A DNA stretch of 64,000 bases from JASFHF01 sp050123375. GTDB taxonomy: Bacteria > Pseudomonadota > Gammaproteobacteria > UBA12402. Below are positions 18,461-27,169 of this stretch, one piece after another (positions within the stretch are counted from its first letter, which is position 1; each line of letters begins with the position of its first letter). Location: the NCBI GenBank assembly GCA_050123375.1, contig JASFHF010000001.1, forward strand, positions 1-64,000, given 5' to 3'. The position numbers and the translations under genes were made by a program. The notes beneath the pieces are model-generated. The model was not told where the DNA came from and made no database searches. It worked only from the letters and a program-made list of their open reading frames with translations.

Positions 18461-19946
18461 ACGAAATTACAACACGCAGTAACCAATAAATAACAAACGC
18501 CAAACCTAATGAGATAAACCATGCATAATGATATAAATCAATTAACCAAATAGGAAAAACCTTTGAACCAATCAAACCTACTGTAACTAAAAAACCTGGG
18601 ATGCTGGGAAGAATTGCTAATATCATCGCGATAAAAGCCGAAATATTCCAACCGTGATAAAAAGTATATTCTCCATCAACTTGAAATAAATCATGTAAAT
18701 TCAATTTAGTTTTACGCAACACATAATAATCACATAACATAATTCCACCAACTGCACCAAGCATCGCTGAATACGCAAGCAGCCACTCAAAAATATAATC
18801 TTGTGAGCTCGCAATCAATTTCCACGGCAAAATAAGTATTCCAATTACGCCGGTAATATAACAACCTGTTCTAAAACTAATTTTGCTCGGCAATAAATTC
18901 GTAAAATCATTTGCAGGAGCAACTACATTTGCAGTTAAATTGCAGCATATAGTTGCTAACCCAAGCGCAAACATTGAAACCATAACTACAATTGGTGATT
19001 TAAACTGTCCCAACAAAATCACCGGATCCCACATTGCTTTACCAAACAATAACACCGTTGCACTGGTTACAATAATGCCGATAAATGCATACAAAGTCAT
19101 CGTAGAAGGTAAACCAATAAATTGACCAATCGCCTGATCGCGTTGTGAACGTGCAAATCTGGTAAAATCAGGAATATTTAATGCTAAAGTTGACCAAAAA
19201 CCAACAATACTGGTCAACCCCGGCCAGAAAATTTTCCAAATCGATGCATGTGCCGTACCACTCAATGTATAAGATGCTTGCAAAATTTTAGTAAATGATC
19301 CAACTGATACCCAGGCCCATACAATTAAAGCAACACCAAACAAAATCAATAATGGAGCAGCAAAAACCGCTAATTTCCTGATAATTTCAATGCCATGATG
19401 AATAATCATCATTTGTACTATCCAAAACAATAAAAAACAACTGAGCTGCGCGACATTCAAACCAATCAAACTGCCCAAATAAAAACTATGCGCAAAATAC
19501 GGAAATATAAGCACCGCTAATTGATAAATCGCATTGCCGCCAATCCAGGTTTGAATTCCAAACCATCCGCAAGCAACCACCGCACGTAACAACGAAGCAA
19601 ACCGCGCTCCTTGTGTGCCAAAACAAGGCCGCAAAAATACCGGAAAAGGAATACCATATTTAGTACCTGCATGACCAATCAAAATTAGCGGGATCAACAC
19701 CACTAAATTGCCTAATAAAACCGTAATTACAGCCTGCCACCAATTCATACCATTGCCAATTAAACTAGAACCAAGCATATAAGTAGGAATACATACCGAT
19801 AATCCAACCCATAAAGCAATAATATTCCATTTATGCCAATTCCTGCGATCAATGGTAGTCGGATCTAAATCTTTGTTCCATAATGAGCTATCAATCGGCT
19901 TTTCAGTCAACTCATACATACCTTTGCGAATTGTAACTTTACTCAT
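18444..19946 (-). CDS. NCS1-family nucleobase/hydantoin permease
   Basis: 500 residues with about 12 transmembrane segments. NCS1 transporters are inner-membrane proton or sodium symporters for cytosine, uracil, allantoin or hydantoins. Family marks include RNWHKWNIIALW near residue 35, GTKYGIPFPVFLRP, CGWFGIQTWIGG (with the substrate-stacking Trp of Mhp1) and NIPDFTRFA. The closest character is the allantoin/hydantoin (PucI/Mhp1) branch, but the substrate cannot be fixed from sequence alone. No purine or hydantoin catabolic gene is nearby. The gene is divergent from the cobalamin adenosyltransferase gene 40 bp away and overlaps rimI. Confidence 0.9.
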   Translation of the reverse strand: MSKVTIRKGMYELTEKPIDSSLWNKDLDPTTIDRRNWHKWNIIALWVGLSVCIPTYMLGSSLIGNGMNWWQAVITVLLGNLVVLIPLILIGHAGTKYGIPFPVFLRPCFGTQGARFASLLRAVVACGWFGIQTWIGGNAIYQLAVLIFPYFAHSFYLGSLIGLNVAQLSCFLLFWIVQMMIIHHGIEIIRKLAVFAAPLLILFGVALIVWAWVSVGSFTKILQASYTLSGTAHASIWKIFWPGLTSIVGFWSTLALNIPDFTRFARSQRDQAIGQFIGLPSTMTLYAFIGIIVTSATVLLFGKAMWDPVILLGQFKSPIVVMVSMFALGLATICCNLTANVVAPANDFTNLLPSKISFRTGCYITGVIGILILPWKLIASSQDYIFEWLLAYSAMLGAVGGIMLCDYYVLRKTKLNLHDLFQVDGEYTFYHGWNISAFIAMILAILPSIPGFLVTVGLIGSKVFPIWLIDLYHYAWFISLGLAFVIYWLLRVVISYVCNK

Positions 19947-19986
19947 AAAAGATGATGCCCTTTGTTATTTGTGTTAAAATTAAATA

Positions 19987-20538
19987 ATGGCAACAAAACT
20001 TTACACCAAAACCGGCGATGATGGAACAACTTCATCACACCCAAATACCAGAGCGGCCAAAGATGATCCATACATCGAAGCTTATGGCTGCATTGATGAA
20101 CTGAATTGTGTAATCGGTATGGTTTTGGCAAACAAAAACATCACTCAAAATTTACAAAAAATCCTGCAGCGAACCCAACAAGAACTAAGTGATTTAGCTA
20201 AAGAATTATACGATCCTACACAAAATTTAATTACTGAAAAAAAAGTCGCTCAAATAGAACAAAATATCGATCAACTAAATGCGAACTTGCCAGAACTTAA
20301 AACCTTTATTTTGCCAGGTGATAATTTATCAGCCGCAACCTGTCATTTAGCCCGCGCCATCTGCCGCCGCACCGAAAGAAGACTTGTGTCATCCTGCGGC
20401 TTGACCGCGGGATCCAAAAAAAAACAACCAAACAGCCTGGATCCCGCGGTCAAGCCGCGGGATGACAAGTTGAAAATAATTTTAAAATACATCAACCGCT
20501 TATCTGATTTATTATTTGTAATTGCCCGCAGCCTTTAA
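19987..20538 (+). CDS. Cob(I)alamin adenosyltransferase with in-frame repeat
   Basis: 183 residues, PduO/MMAB type. It transfers the adenosyl group of ATP to cob(I)alamin to give coenzyme B12. The N-terminal ATP site (LYTKTGDDGTTS) and the conserved helix HLARAICRRTERRL are present, as is the C-terminal YINRLSDLLFVIAR. Between them, residues 134-160 (from VSSCGLTAGS on) are encoded by a complete 79-bp CCGCGG palindrome at 20388-20466. This keeps the frame but replaces the loop and helix region where normal proteins read roughly ALAE...NP. The conserved motifs on both sides stay in frame, so the protein may still be made and active. Whether it is functional cannot be told from sequence. Confidence 0.9.
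   Translation: MATKLYTKTGDDGTTSSHPNTRAAKDDPYIEAYGCIDELNCVIGMVLANKNITQNLQKILQRTQQELSDLAKELYDPTQNLITEKKVAQIEQNIDQLNANLPELKTFILPGDNLSAATCHLARAICRRTERRLVSSCGLTAGSKKKQPNSLDPAVKPRDDKLKIILKYINRLSDLLFVIARSL
20388..20466. repeat. CCGCGG palindrome inserted inside a coding sequence (copy 2)
   Basis: Complementary 29-bp arms (20388-20416 and 20438-20466, with a single mismatch) flank a 21-bp A-rich spacer. It is almost identical to 24086-24164. It lies wholly inside the cobalamin adenosyltransferase gene without breaking the frame, analogous to Rickettsia palindromic elements that encode peptide inserts. Confidence 0.92.
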
Positions 20539-20550
20539 AACTCTCGATTT

Positions 20551-20673
20551 AAATACACACACCGCAGGGGAGCTTGTTTGCAAACTCTTGAGCGCATGGA
20601 CGCGCGAACGAAGCCTACATGGATGTACTCGTAGCGTGTTTGCAAACAAGCTCGCCGAAAGGTGTGTGTATTT
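20551..20673. repeat. Nested palindrome, GGAT-loop core, copy b
   Basis: Outer arms AAATACACACACC (20551-20563) and its complement (20661-20673) enclose a second pair around AGCTTGTTTGCAAAC. The core carries GCGCATGGACGCGC and TACATGGATGTA. It fills the gap between two convergent genes and ends 2 bp before the ClC stop codon. It could serve as a bidirectional transcription block, although no T-tract is present. Confidence 0.9.
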
Positions 20674-20675
20674 CA

Positions 20676-22445
20676 CTATTGTAGCAACCAAATCGACTGT
20701 AGATTCGACTCAAAAATATCATGCTCCGAAATAATGCCCACTACATTTTCGCCCTTTTCTGACATAAATGGCGAAGTAACAATTGCATAAGACGCGCCTT
20801 TTGCTCTCATCATACGCAGCACATTTGCAAACGGCGCATGCGGCGCAACAATTAAAAAATTCGAATTAACGTAAGTACGCGCATCATCTTTCTCACCATT
20901 ATTCTGCACAAATGGAAACATAAATATCCCGTCAATCTTACCTTCTTCATCAACCACAATCGTAGACTCTTTTTTATCTAATTCGGTAAAATATTCTTCC
21001 GGAGTAACATGAATTTCTGCGTACATAGCAATTCGAAAATCGTGATTCATTACATCGCGCGCGCGTTTAGATAACATCACCGCCGATTGCAATCCTTCTG
21101 GGACAATGGTTCCACGGCGCGCTAATTTTAAAGTAAAAATACTTTCATGCGACATCAATTTTCTAATCGCATATGCAGTTGTTACCGTAATAATTATTGG
21201 TAATACAAAATTATTATCACTTGTCATTTCAATAACCATAATCGCACCAGTCATCACCGCACCAGTGGTACTTCCAACCATGCCTGCCATACCAGCTAAT
21301 GCAAAAACTATCGGATCGACTTGTAATCCAGGAAACCAATGCTGCATCAACAAACCAAATGCTGCACCCAAAGTCGCGCCCAAAAACAACGATGGAGAAA
21401 AAATTCCGCCGGAAGCACCAGAACCTAAAGTTACACAAGTCGACAATAACTTAGCCACTAACAACAATAATAAAAACCAGGGATTGGTCAAAACCCCTTT
21501 TAAAATATCAGTAATCGTTGCATAACCAACCCCTTCCACATAATAATGCCCGGTAAAATAAAAAATAAAATACATTGTTATACCCATCAACAACATACCC
21601 AACATATGCCGCGTATAATAATTACCAGGTATTTTTTGAAATGCATCTTCACATAAATAAAGACCGCGAATAAATATGACAGAACAAACTCCTAATAAAA
21701 CTCCAAAAGGCATAAAAACTGCTAATTCACTTAAAGGTAACAAATGAAAATGCGGTATAACAATTTCCGGAATATAAAACGAAGGAGCAGAACCTAAAAA
21801 AGTACGCCCAATATAAGTTGCAGTAACTGTTGCTACAGCTACTGGAAACAAACTAGCAGCAGTAACTGACGCCAACATTAATTCAATTCCAAACGCTAAA
21901 GCTCCTATTGGCGTATTAAAAGTTGCTGCGATTCCGCCAGCCGCACCGGCTGCAATTAAAATATTACGCTGCCGCACCGGCATTTTAATTATCTGACCTA
22001 AAACTGAACCAAAAGTTGAACCAATTTGCACAATTGGACCTTCGCGGCCAACTGACCCACCACTACCAATTGAAATCGCTGAAGCAAAAGATTTTGCTAT
22101 AATCACAATTGGGCGAATAATTCCTCCTTTAAGATAAACTGCTTCCATTACTTCCGGAATACCAGAACCACGTGTCTCAGGAGCAAAACGCGTAATTAAA
22201 AAAGAAACAAATACTGCGCCAATCACTGGAACAAAAATAATTAACCAACCCCAAGAACTAGGACTAGTATGAATATCAGCACTATAAATAAAACTAAATC
22301 GGCCAAAAAATAAAAAATTATGAACAAGCGCAATCATATAACGAAAAACGATCGCACCAAATCCTGCAATAATTCCAACGGCTAACGCAAAAACCCCCAT
22401 ACCAAACTGAGGTATTTCCGGATAATGTTCAAGTTCGTAGGACAT
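20676..22445 (-). CDS. ClC-family chloride channel/antiporter with CBS pair
   Basis: 589 residues: an N-terminal ClC membrane domain (about 15-430) and a cytoplasmic C-terminal pair of CBS domains (about 450-585). The anion-selectivity sequences GSGIPEV and GREGPIVQ are intact; the Glu of GREGP is the proton-gating glutamate that marks H+/Cl- exchangers as well as many channels. CBS pairs usually bind adenine nucleotides and regulate gating. E. coli ClcA has no CBS domains, so this belongs to a different subgroup. Convergent with the cobalamin adenosyltransferase gene across a nested palindrome. Its role is probably chloride/pH homeostasis or acid resistance. Confidence 0.93.
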   Translation of the reverse strand: MSYELEHYPEIPQFGMGVFALAVGIIAGFGAIVFRYMIALVHNFLFFGRFSFIYSADIHTSPSSWGWLIIFVPVIGAVFVSFLITRFAPETRGSGIPEVMEAVYLKGGIIRPIVIIAKSFASAISIGSGGSVGREGPIVQIGSTFGSVLGQIIKMPVRQRNILIAAGAAGGIAATFNTPIGALAFGIELMLASVTAASLFPVAVATVTATYIGRTFLGSAPSFYIPEIVIPHFHLLPLSELAVFMPFGVLLGVCSVIFIRGLYLCEDAFQKIPGNYYTRHMLGMLLMGITMYFIFYFTGHYYVEGVGYATITDILKGVLTNPWFLLLLLVAKLLSTCVTLGSGASGGIFSPSLFLGATLGAAFGLLMQHWFPGLQVDPIVFALAGMAGMVGSTTGAVMTGAIMVIEMTSDNNFVLPIIITVTTAYAIRKLMSHESIFTLKLARRGTIVPEGLQSAVMLSKRARDVMNHDFRIAMYAEIHVTPEEYFTELDKKESTIVVDEEGKIDGIFMFPFVQNNGEKDDARTYVNSNFLIVAPHAPFANVLRMMRAKGASYAIVTSPFMSEKGENVVGIISEHDIFESNLQSIWLLQ

Positions 22446-22502
22446 AAATTCGAGTAACCCGACCTTTTTTATCTATATCTGAGCTCTTTTATAATTACTT
22501 TG

Positions 22503-22573
22503 AGGGACGGAGCTTTACATGATTACAAAGCAACAAACAACGCTTTGTAATTATGTAATAGCTCACGTCCCGC
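22503..22573. repeat. GGGACGC/GTGAAGC palindrome, inverted copy
   Basis: The left arm GGGACGGAGCTTTACATGAT and the right arm ending AGCTCACGTCCC pair around an inner stem of ATTACAAAG and CTTTGTAAT. It is the same family as 59261, 60521 and 60636, in the opposite orientation. It sits between the 5' end of the ClC gene and the 3' end of asnS, so it may act on asnS transcript ends. Confidence 0.85.
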
Positions 22574-22594
22574 CTAATGCCTTAATAAAAACTA

Positions 22595-24001
22595 TTAAAA
22601 ATCTGCATGTTTCGGCGTACGCGGAAATGGAATTACATCCCGAACATTGGTCATGCCGGTCACATAACACATCAGCCGCTCAAATCCCAAACCAAACCCA
22701 GAATGCGGCACTGTACCATACCGACGCAAATCCAAATACCATTGATACGCTGCTTTTTCTAACTGTAACTCATCGATGCGCTGATTTAAAGCATCAAAGC
22801 GCTCTTCACGCTGACTTCCGCCAATAATTTCACCCATTCCCGGCACCAATACATCCATCGCAGCAACAGTTTTGCCATCATCATTCTGACGCATATAAAA
22901 ACCTTTTATATCTTTGGGGTAATTCATCAATACTACCGGCCCACCAACAATTTGCTCACTCAAATAATGCTCATGCTCAGATTGCAAATCTAATCCCCAT
23001 TTGATTGGAAATTCAAATTTTCGTTTTGATTGCTGCAAAGCCTCAACTGCATCAGTGTAATCCATATGAGTAAATTTGCTCGCAATAATTTTTTCTAAAC
23101 GGTTAATACAATCTTTATCAATACGTTTAGCAAAAAATTCCATATCTGCTTCGCGCTCTTCCAAAACCGCACGACAAACAAATTTCAGCATATCTTCAGC
23201 TAACTTTGCATCATCCTTCAAATCAAAAAATGCCATTTCCGGCTCAATCATCCAAAACTCAGCTAAATGCCGTGAAGTATTAGAATTTTCCGCACGAAAC
23301 GTAGGCCCAAAAGTATAAACTTTAGATAATGCACACGCATAAGTTTCTGCCTGCAATTGGCCGGAAACTGATAAAAATGCTTCGCGCCCAAAAAAATCCT
23401 GAGTAAAATCAATTTTTTTATTTTCACCACATGGCAAATTTGCCAAATCCAAAGTACTTACGCGAAATAACTCACCCGCACCTTCACAATCACTTGCAGT
23501 AATAATTGGTGTTGGTAACCAATAAAAACCATTCTCATGAAAAAACTTATGAATTGCAAAAGACAAACTATCACGCACACGCGATATTGCACCAATCACA
23601 TTAGTACGCGCACGCAGATGCGCATGCTCACGTAAATATTCTAAAGAGTGATGCTTTGGCGAAATTGGATAAGTATCCGGATCTTCGATATCACCCAAAA
23701 TTTTAATTCCATTAGCCTGAATTTCAACATTCTGACCTTTTCCAGGAGATTCGACCAATTCACCAGTAACTTCGATTGAACAACCTGCAGTTAAATGTAA
23801 AATTTTATCAGTATAATTAGGCAGACTATTTTGCACTACCACCTGAATCGGCGCAAAACCAGATCCATCATATAAAGCAATAAAAGAAAATCCAGCTTTG
23901 GAATCACGCCTGGTACGCACCCAACCTTTGGTACTTACCTGCTGACCTGGTGACATTGCAAATAATTCCGCAACTGTATAAATTTGTGGTTGATTAGACA
24001 T
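22595..24001 (-). CDS. asnS: Asparaginyl-tRNA synthetase
   Basis: 468 residues when started at 24001, where GAGGGA lies 6 nt upstream of MSNQPQ; E. coli AsnRS has 466. An upstream in-frame extension of nine codons lacks a ribosome site. Class II architecture: an N-terminal OB-fold (about 15-115), motif 2 near FRAENSNTSRHLAEFWMIEPE and motif 3 GFGLGFERL. It charges tRNA-Asn directly, so the organism need not depend on the transamidation route for Asn-tRNA. Confidence 0.97.
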   Translation of the reverse strand: MSNQPQIYTVAELFAMSPGQQVSTKGWVRTRRDSKAGFSFIALYDGSGFAPIQVVVQNSLPNYTDKILHLTAGCSIEVTGELVESPGKGQNVEIQANGIKILGDIEDPDTYPISPKHHSLEYLREHAHLRARTNVIGAISRVRDSLSFAIHKFFHENGFYWLPTPIITASDCEGAGELFRVSTLDLANLPCGENKKIDFTQDFFGREAFLSVSGQLQAETYACALSKVYTFGPTFRAENSNTSRHLAEFWMIEPEMAFFDLKDDAKLAEDMLKFVCRAVLEEREADMEFFAKRIDKDCINRLEKIIASKFTHMDYTDAVEALQQSKRKFEFPIKWGLDLQSEHEHYLSEQIVGGPVVLMNYPKDIKGFYMRQNDDGKTVAAMDVLVPGMGEIIGGSQREERFDALNQRIDELQLEKAAYQWYLDLRRYGTVPHSGFGLGFERLMCYVTGMTNVRDVIPFPRTPKHADF

Positions 24002-24049
24002 AGCAATCCCTCGTTTTCGTGCAAGCACGCGAATTCTAGCATCAATTCT

Positions 24050-24078
24050 TTACCTTATACAAGGATATATACTATAAT
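24050..24078 (+). promoter_or_regulatory. Candidate sigma70 promoter for rnt
   Basis: A perfect -10 TATAAT (24073-24078) lies 17 bp after a weak -35 TTACCT (24050-24055). Transcription would begin near 24085, exactly at the start of the palindrome 24086-24164, which would then form the structured 5' leader of the rnt mRNA. Confidence 0.45.
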
Positions 24079-24085
24079 TAAGTGT

Positions 24086-24164
24086 GTCATCCCGCGGCTT
24101 GACCGCGGGATCCAGAAAATAACGACCAAACAGCCTGGATCCCGCGGTCAAGCCGCGGGATGAC
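24086..24164. repeat. CCGCGG palindrome (copy 3), rnt leader
   Basis: The cleanest copy of the family: perfect 29-bp arms (24086-24114 and 24136-24164), each containing the inner pair CCCGCGG/CCGCGGG, with a spacer containing AACGACCAAACAG. It lies between asnS and rnt, 25 bp before the rnt start codon. Confidence 0.92.
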
Positions 24165-24189
24165 CGACTGGCCGGAGCAATAAATAATC

Positions 24190-24810
24190 ATGGCTAAAAC
24201 ATCCAACAAAACTGCTATTGCCAAACGTTTTCGCGGATTTCTACCCGTGGTGGTTGACATTGAAACCGCGGGCTTAAATCCCGAAACTGACGCAATTCTG
24301 GAAATTGCCGCCGTCATTTTAGATATAGATGAAAATAACCAAATTCACCCGACAGAAACACACTTCGCTCATGTTCTACCATTTGAAGATGCAAATTTAG
24401 ATCAAAACGCACTTGAATTTAACGGCATTGATCCATATCAGCCTTTACGTTTCGCGGTATCAGAACAAGAAGCCTTAGATATTCTCTGTAAACCTATTCG
24501 TGCTGCCATGAAAAATACTGGCTGCTATAAAGCTGTATTAGTAGGACATAATCCGACTTTTGATATTACTTTTTTACAAGCAGCGATGAAGCGCACCAAC
24601 TATAAAAACAACCCATTTCACGCTTTTACTACTTTAGACACCGCAACGCTAGCCGCACTTGCTTATGAACACACCGTGCTTGCAGTTGCCGCAAAAAGAG
24701 CAAAAATTGAATTCGAAGTACAACAAGCACATTCCGCTTTATATGATGCCACCAAAACTGCCGAATTATTTTGTAAAATTGTTAATCAATGGCAAAAATT
24801 TATTTCATGA
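24190..24810 (+). CDS. rnt: Ribonuclease T
   Basis: 206 residues, DEDDh 3'-5' exoribonuclease that trims tRNA and other stable RNA ends. Exo I is DIETAG (D and E, near residues 21-23), Exo II GHNPTFDITF, and Exo III HSALYDATKTAE, with the H and D spaced by four residues. Basic residues at the N-terminus (KTSNKTAIAKRF) agree with RNase T. GGAG lies about 12 nt upstream, right after a palindromic repeat. Monocistronic as far as can be seen. Confidence 0.93.
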   Translation: MAKTSNKTAIAKRFRGFLPVVVDIETAGLNPETDAILEIAAVILDIDENNQIHPTETHFAHVLPFEDANLDQNALEFNGIDPYQPLRFAVSEQEALDILCKPIRAAMKNTGCYKAVLVGHNPTFDITFLQAAMKRTNYKNNPFHAFTTLDTATLAALAYEHTVLAVAAKRAKIEFEVQQAHSALYDATKTAELFCKIVNQWQKFIS

Positions 24811-24898
24811 TAATATATAGTGAAAATAGTAAAAATAGAATTGTCAAAACAGCCATAATATAAAATTTATTTACCTAACCATTGAAGGATTATCTCAC

Positions 24899-25198
24899 AT
24901 GAAAAAAATTATATTGTTTGTTTTGTTGTTTGCTGGATGCATTATGCTATGCGGCTGTGCTGAAATGATTAAAGAATCATGCACAGTAAATGCAGCTTAT
25001 GCTTCCGGGGTTAATGATGGACAATATCGACGACCAATGCAAGATTATGCACTCCTATGCCCTAAACCAGATCAAGCTCGCATAAATGCAGCCTATCGTC
25101 GCGGATACAGATATGGTGTTCGACATCGTTACCGACGACCACCACCACCGCCATACCCACCCAGACCACATCCACATCATCACCATCGTTATTATTAA
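24899..25198 (+). CDS. Small predicted lipoprotein with Pro/His-rich tail
   Basis: 99 residues, not recognised. The signal peptide MKKIILFVLLFAGCIMLCGC ends in a lipobox-like LCGC, predicting lipid attachment at the second Cys and envelope location. The middle contains two similar segments, NAAYASGVNDG and NAAYRRGYRYG, each starting NAAY, like a short internal repeat. The C-terminus is Arg-rich, then proline-rich, and ends in PHPHHHHRYY, which could bind metal. AAGGAT lies about 9 nt upstream of the ATG. Possibly a small structural or metal-binding envelope protein. Confidence 0.75.
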   Translation: MKKIILFVLLFAGCIMLCGCAEMIKESCTVNAAYASGVNDGQYRRPMQDYALLCPKPDQARINAAYRRGYRYGVRHRYRRPPPPPYPPRPHPHHHHRYY

Positions 25199-25224
25199 TT
25201 GATATGTGGCACAAAAGACTTACC

Positions 25225-25253
25225 TGTGTAGCATTAATTACTAATGCTACACA
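25225..25253. terminator. Hairpin between convergent genes, probable bidirectional terminator
   Basis: A perfect 12-bp stem (TGTGTAGCATTA, 25225-25236, with its complement 25242-25253) and 5-nt loop lies between the 3' ends of the lipoprotein gene (+) and the small membrane gene (-). Short A/T runs flank it. Position and strength suggest a terminator for both genes, but the U-tract is imperfect. Confidence 0.5.
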
Positions 25254-25260
25254 AAAGGCT

Positions 25261-25422
25261 TTACTTCTCAACAAACTTTCTGTCTCTTACGCGTACAGCA
25301 ACCGCATCTTCCTCACTCAAAGGATGACGTTGGGTAAATCTGGATAGACAAATAATCAAACAAATTGAAAAAACACCGCCTAGAAGCAAACCAATCAGAT
25401 TGGACAAAAGAGTTGTAAACAT
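25261..25422 (-). CDS. Small single-pass membrane protein
   Basis: 53 residues starting MFTTLLSNLIGLLLGG, with AAGGATG 6 nt upstream of the ATG at 25422. A longer frame to 25482 has no ribosome site. It has one transmembrane segment (about 4-27) followed by a charged cytoplasmic tail, LSRFTQRHPLSEEDAVAV. Not recognised. It is convergent with the lipoprotein gene across a hairpin. Confidence 0.55.
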   Translation of the reverse strand: MFTTLLSNLIGLLLGGVFSICLIICLSRFTQRHPLSEEDAVAVRVRDRKFVEK

Positions 25423-25654
25423 ATTCACATCCTTATGAAAATTACAAATGCTGGTAAGTATTTTATAGTAAAATTTAAGCAAAACTCAAGTCAACCTACC
25501 AATACAGCAAATCCTTGAAAAATTACATAAATAATTATTGTCAAAATAAAACTTGCAATAGAAACAAGCAGCTAACAACCATATGCATTTTGATAAATAA
25601 AATCTGAAAAACGTGTAAGATATATCGTATTCATAAAAGTACGGAGTTATAATA

Positions 25655-26986
25655 CTAAAAATACGCGCTAGCGCGAGCTGAAACAGCATTATTAAACCTA
25701 CCGGTACCGCCATGCCTGGCTGTATAATCACGATCACGGGTAAATTCAACACCCAGAATCAAATGCGGACAAAAACGCACAGCATATGCCATAGAAACAC
25801 GCCACTGCGGTAAACGAGTAAACTGCGACGCATTATTACTTAAATTATAAGCATCACCACTCCATTGGCCGCCAACAACAAACTTACTATCATGCCCTTT
25901 GGTTTTAAATTTATAACCTGCTAATAATGAAGCAGCTTTTGGTCTTGCACCGCCCAACACACCGTGATTCAAATAAGCAAAATCACGAGGATTGAAACGA
26001 TCCTTAGCAGTTACAAAACGCGCCATAAAATCAAATGGTCCAGTAATAATATCACCATGCAGCGCAATACCCGCAATCCGAGTCTGATAATAATCCCTCA
26101 GCAAATCATGCCGAATAATACCAACATCCGCCATATTAACTAAATATTCAATTCCAATATCAAAACCAACCGGATGACTCAAATTTAGATATCCCAAAAC
26201 CGCACCGCCATTATTAAGATTACGATCATGCTTATTTACAGTGTTTAAACGTGTTGCTCCATTAAATGCATAAACTGCGTAATAAATTCCATGAAAATCA
26301 AGATAACCAATTTGTGCAACTTTATCGGCACGAGTTTCAGAAAGTAATTGAGTTAAAGTTTTAAAAATTGGATAACGATGGTAATTACCAAACGGCACAT
26401 ATTGTTTACCAAATCGCGCATAAAATTTTGACTTGGTTAAATCAAGAATTGTTATATAGACTTCATCCGGCTCAATCTTTTTTGCTTTAAAACCAGCCGG
26501 ATAATATCGATTATCTTCGGTAGATGCGAACAAACCTGCATGAGCATGCAGCCATGAAGTAGCATCTAAATCAAAATTAAGCTTTGCTACTGAAATCATT
26601 GTATGAGTAGCTTTTGTACGAGTAAAATTATAGCTGTTTTGATAATTAGCATCTAAATCTAACAACCCGCTAACACCCAACCTATGATGCCACAAATACA
26701 AACAAGACGGCCGTGGATTATCTAGATTTTGGGTTATCTTAGCTAAAAGCAAAGTTAAGATCTTGTTGTAATCAACCGCCGATTTTGGCTGTGTCTTTTT
26801 TACTTGCGCAACTGGATGACGCTTATTTACTCTTTGTACTGTTGCAGCCAACTGCTCAACTGCAGGCTTAGTAGGTTTAGCAGCCGGTCCGGTTCCTTTA
26901 GCCGTGCGCGAACTTGGCACCGTTGCCGAAACACCGCAAGTCAAAACCAAACCACCTAACAATGAAAAAATAATTAATTTGCGCAT
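25655..26986 (-). CDS. LbtU-like outer-membrane beta-barrel protein
   Basis: 443 residues from the ATG at 26986, which has GGAG 4 nt upstream. The signal peptide MRKLIIFSLLGGLVLTCGVSA is followed by a low-complexity Ala/Lys/Pro linker, a predicted short helical segment (YNKILTLLLAKI) and an amphipathic-strand-rich barrel ending in SARASAYF, with the C-terminal Phe typical of outer-membrane proteins. The middle (ILDLTKSKFYARFGKQYVPFG) resembles the LbtU legiobactin receptor family of Legionella, which takes up siderophore without the TonB-dependent fold. No siderophore genes are adjacent, so general porin function is an alternative. Confidence 0.65.
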   Translation of the reverse strand: MRKLIIFSLLGGLVLTCGVSATVPSSRTAKGTGPAAKPTKPAVEQLAATVQRVNKRHPVAQVKKTQPKSAVDYNKILTLLLAKITQNLDNPRPSCLYLWHHRLGVSGLLDLDANYQNSYNFTRTKATHTMISVAKLNFDLDATSWLHAHAGLFASTEDNRYYPAGFKAKKIEPDEVYITILDLTKSKFYARFGKQYVPFGNYHRYPIFKTLTQLLSETRADKVAQIGYLDFHGIYYAVYAFNGATRLNTVNKHDRNLNNGGAVLGYLNLSHPVGFDIGIEYLVNMADVGIIRHDLLRDYYQTRIAGIALHGDIITGPFDFMARFVTAKDRFNPRDFAYLNHGVLGGARPKAASLLAGYKFKTKGHDSKFVVGGQWSGDAYNLSNNASQFTRLPQWRVSMAYAVRFCPHLILGVEFTRDRDYTARHGGTGRFNNAVSARASAYF

Positions 26987-27032
26987 ATAACTCCAATTTA
27001 TATTTAGCCAATTTTTAAGCAACGATTATAAA

Positions 27033-27132
27033 GAGGTTTTGGGTATCTTTTTTCGACGACTAGCGCCCACGGATGGAAGCGCGGGAGGCACATGGATGTG
27101 CCAGGGAGGAGAAAAAAGATACCCAAAACCTC
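27033..27132. repeat. Nested palindrome, GGAT-loop core, copy d
   Basis: Perfect 22-bp outer arms (27033-27054 and 27111-27132) enclose a core of about 56 bp. The core has one irregular hairpin, GCGC..GGATGG..GCGC, and one clean one, GGCACATGGATGTGCC (27087-27102). It matches the copy at 56641, from which its arms differ by paired compensatory changes. It lies between the barrel gene start and the DHA2 pump stop. Confidence 0.92.
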
Positions 27133-27169
27133 ATAACCAGTTAAATTAAAAAATAAGCAAACAGTCACT

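Noticed and set aside
21106..21525. 139-codon frame antisense to the ClC gene
   Set aside because: It is a shadow of conserved ClC codons with no independent features.
25486..25752. 88-codon frame overlapping the barrel gene 3' end
   Set aside because: It covers the barrel protein's conserved C-terminus in another frame and has no ribosome site.
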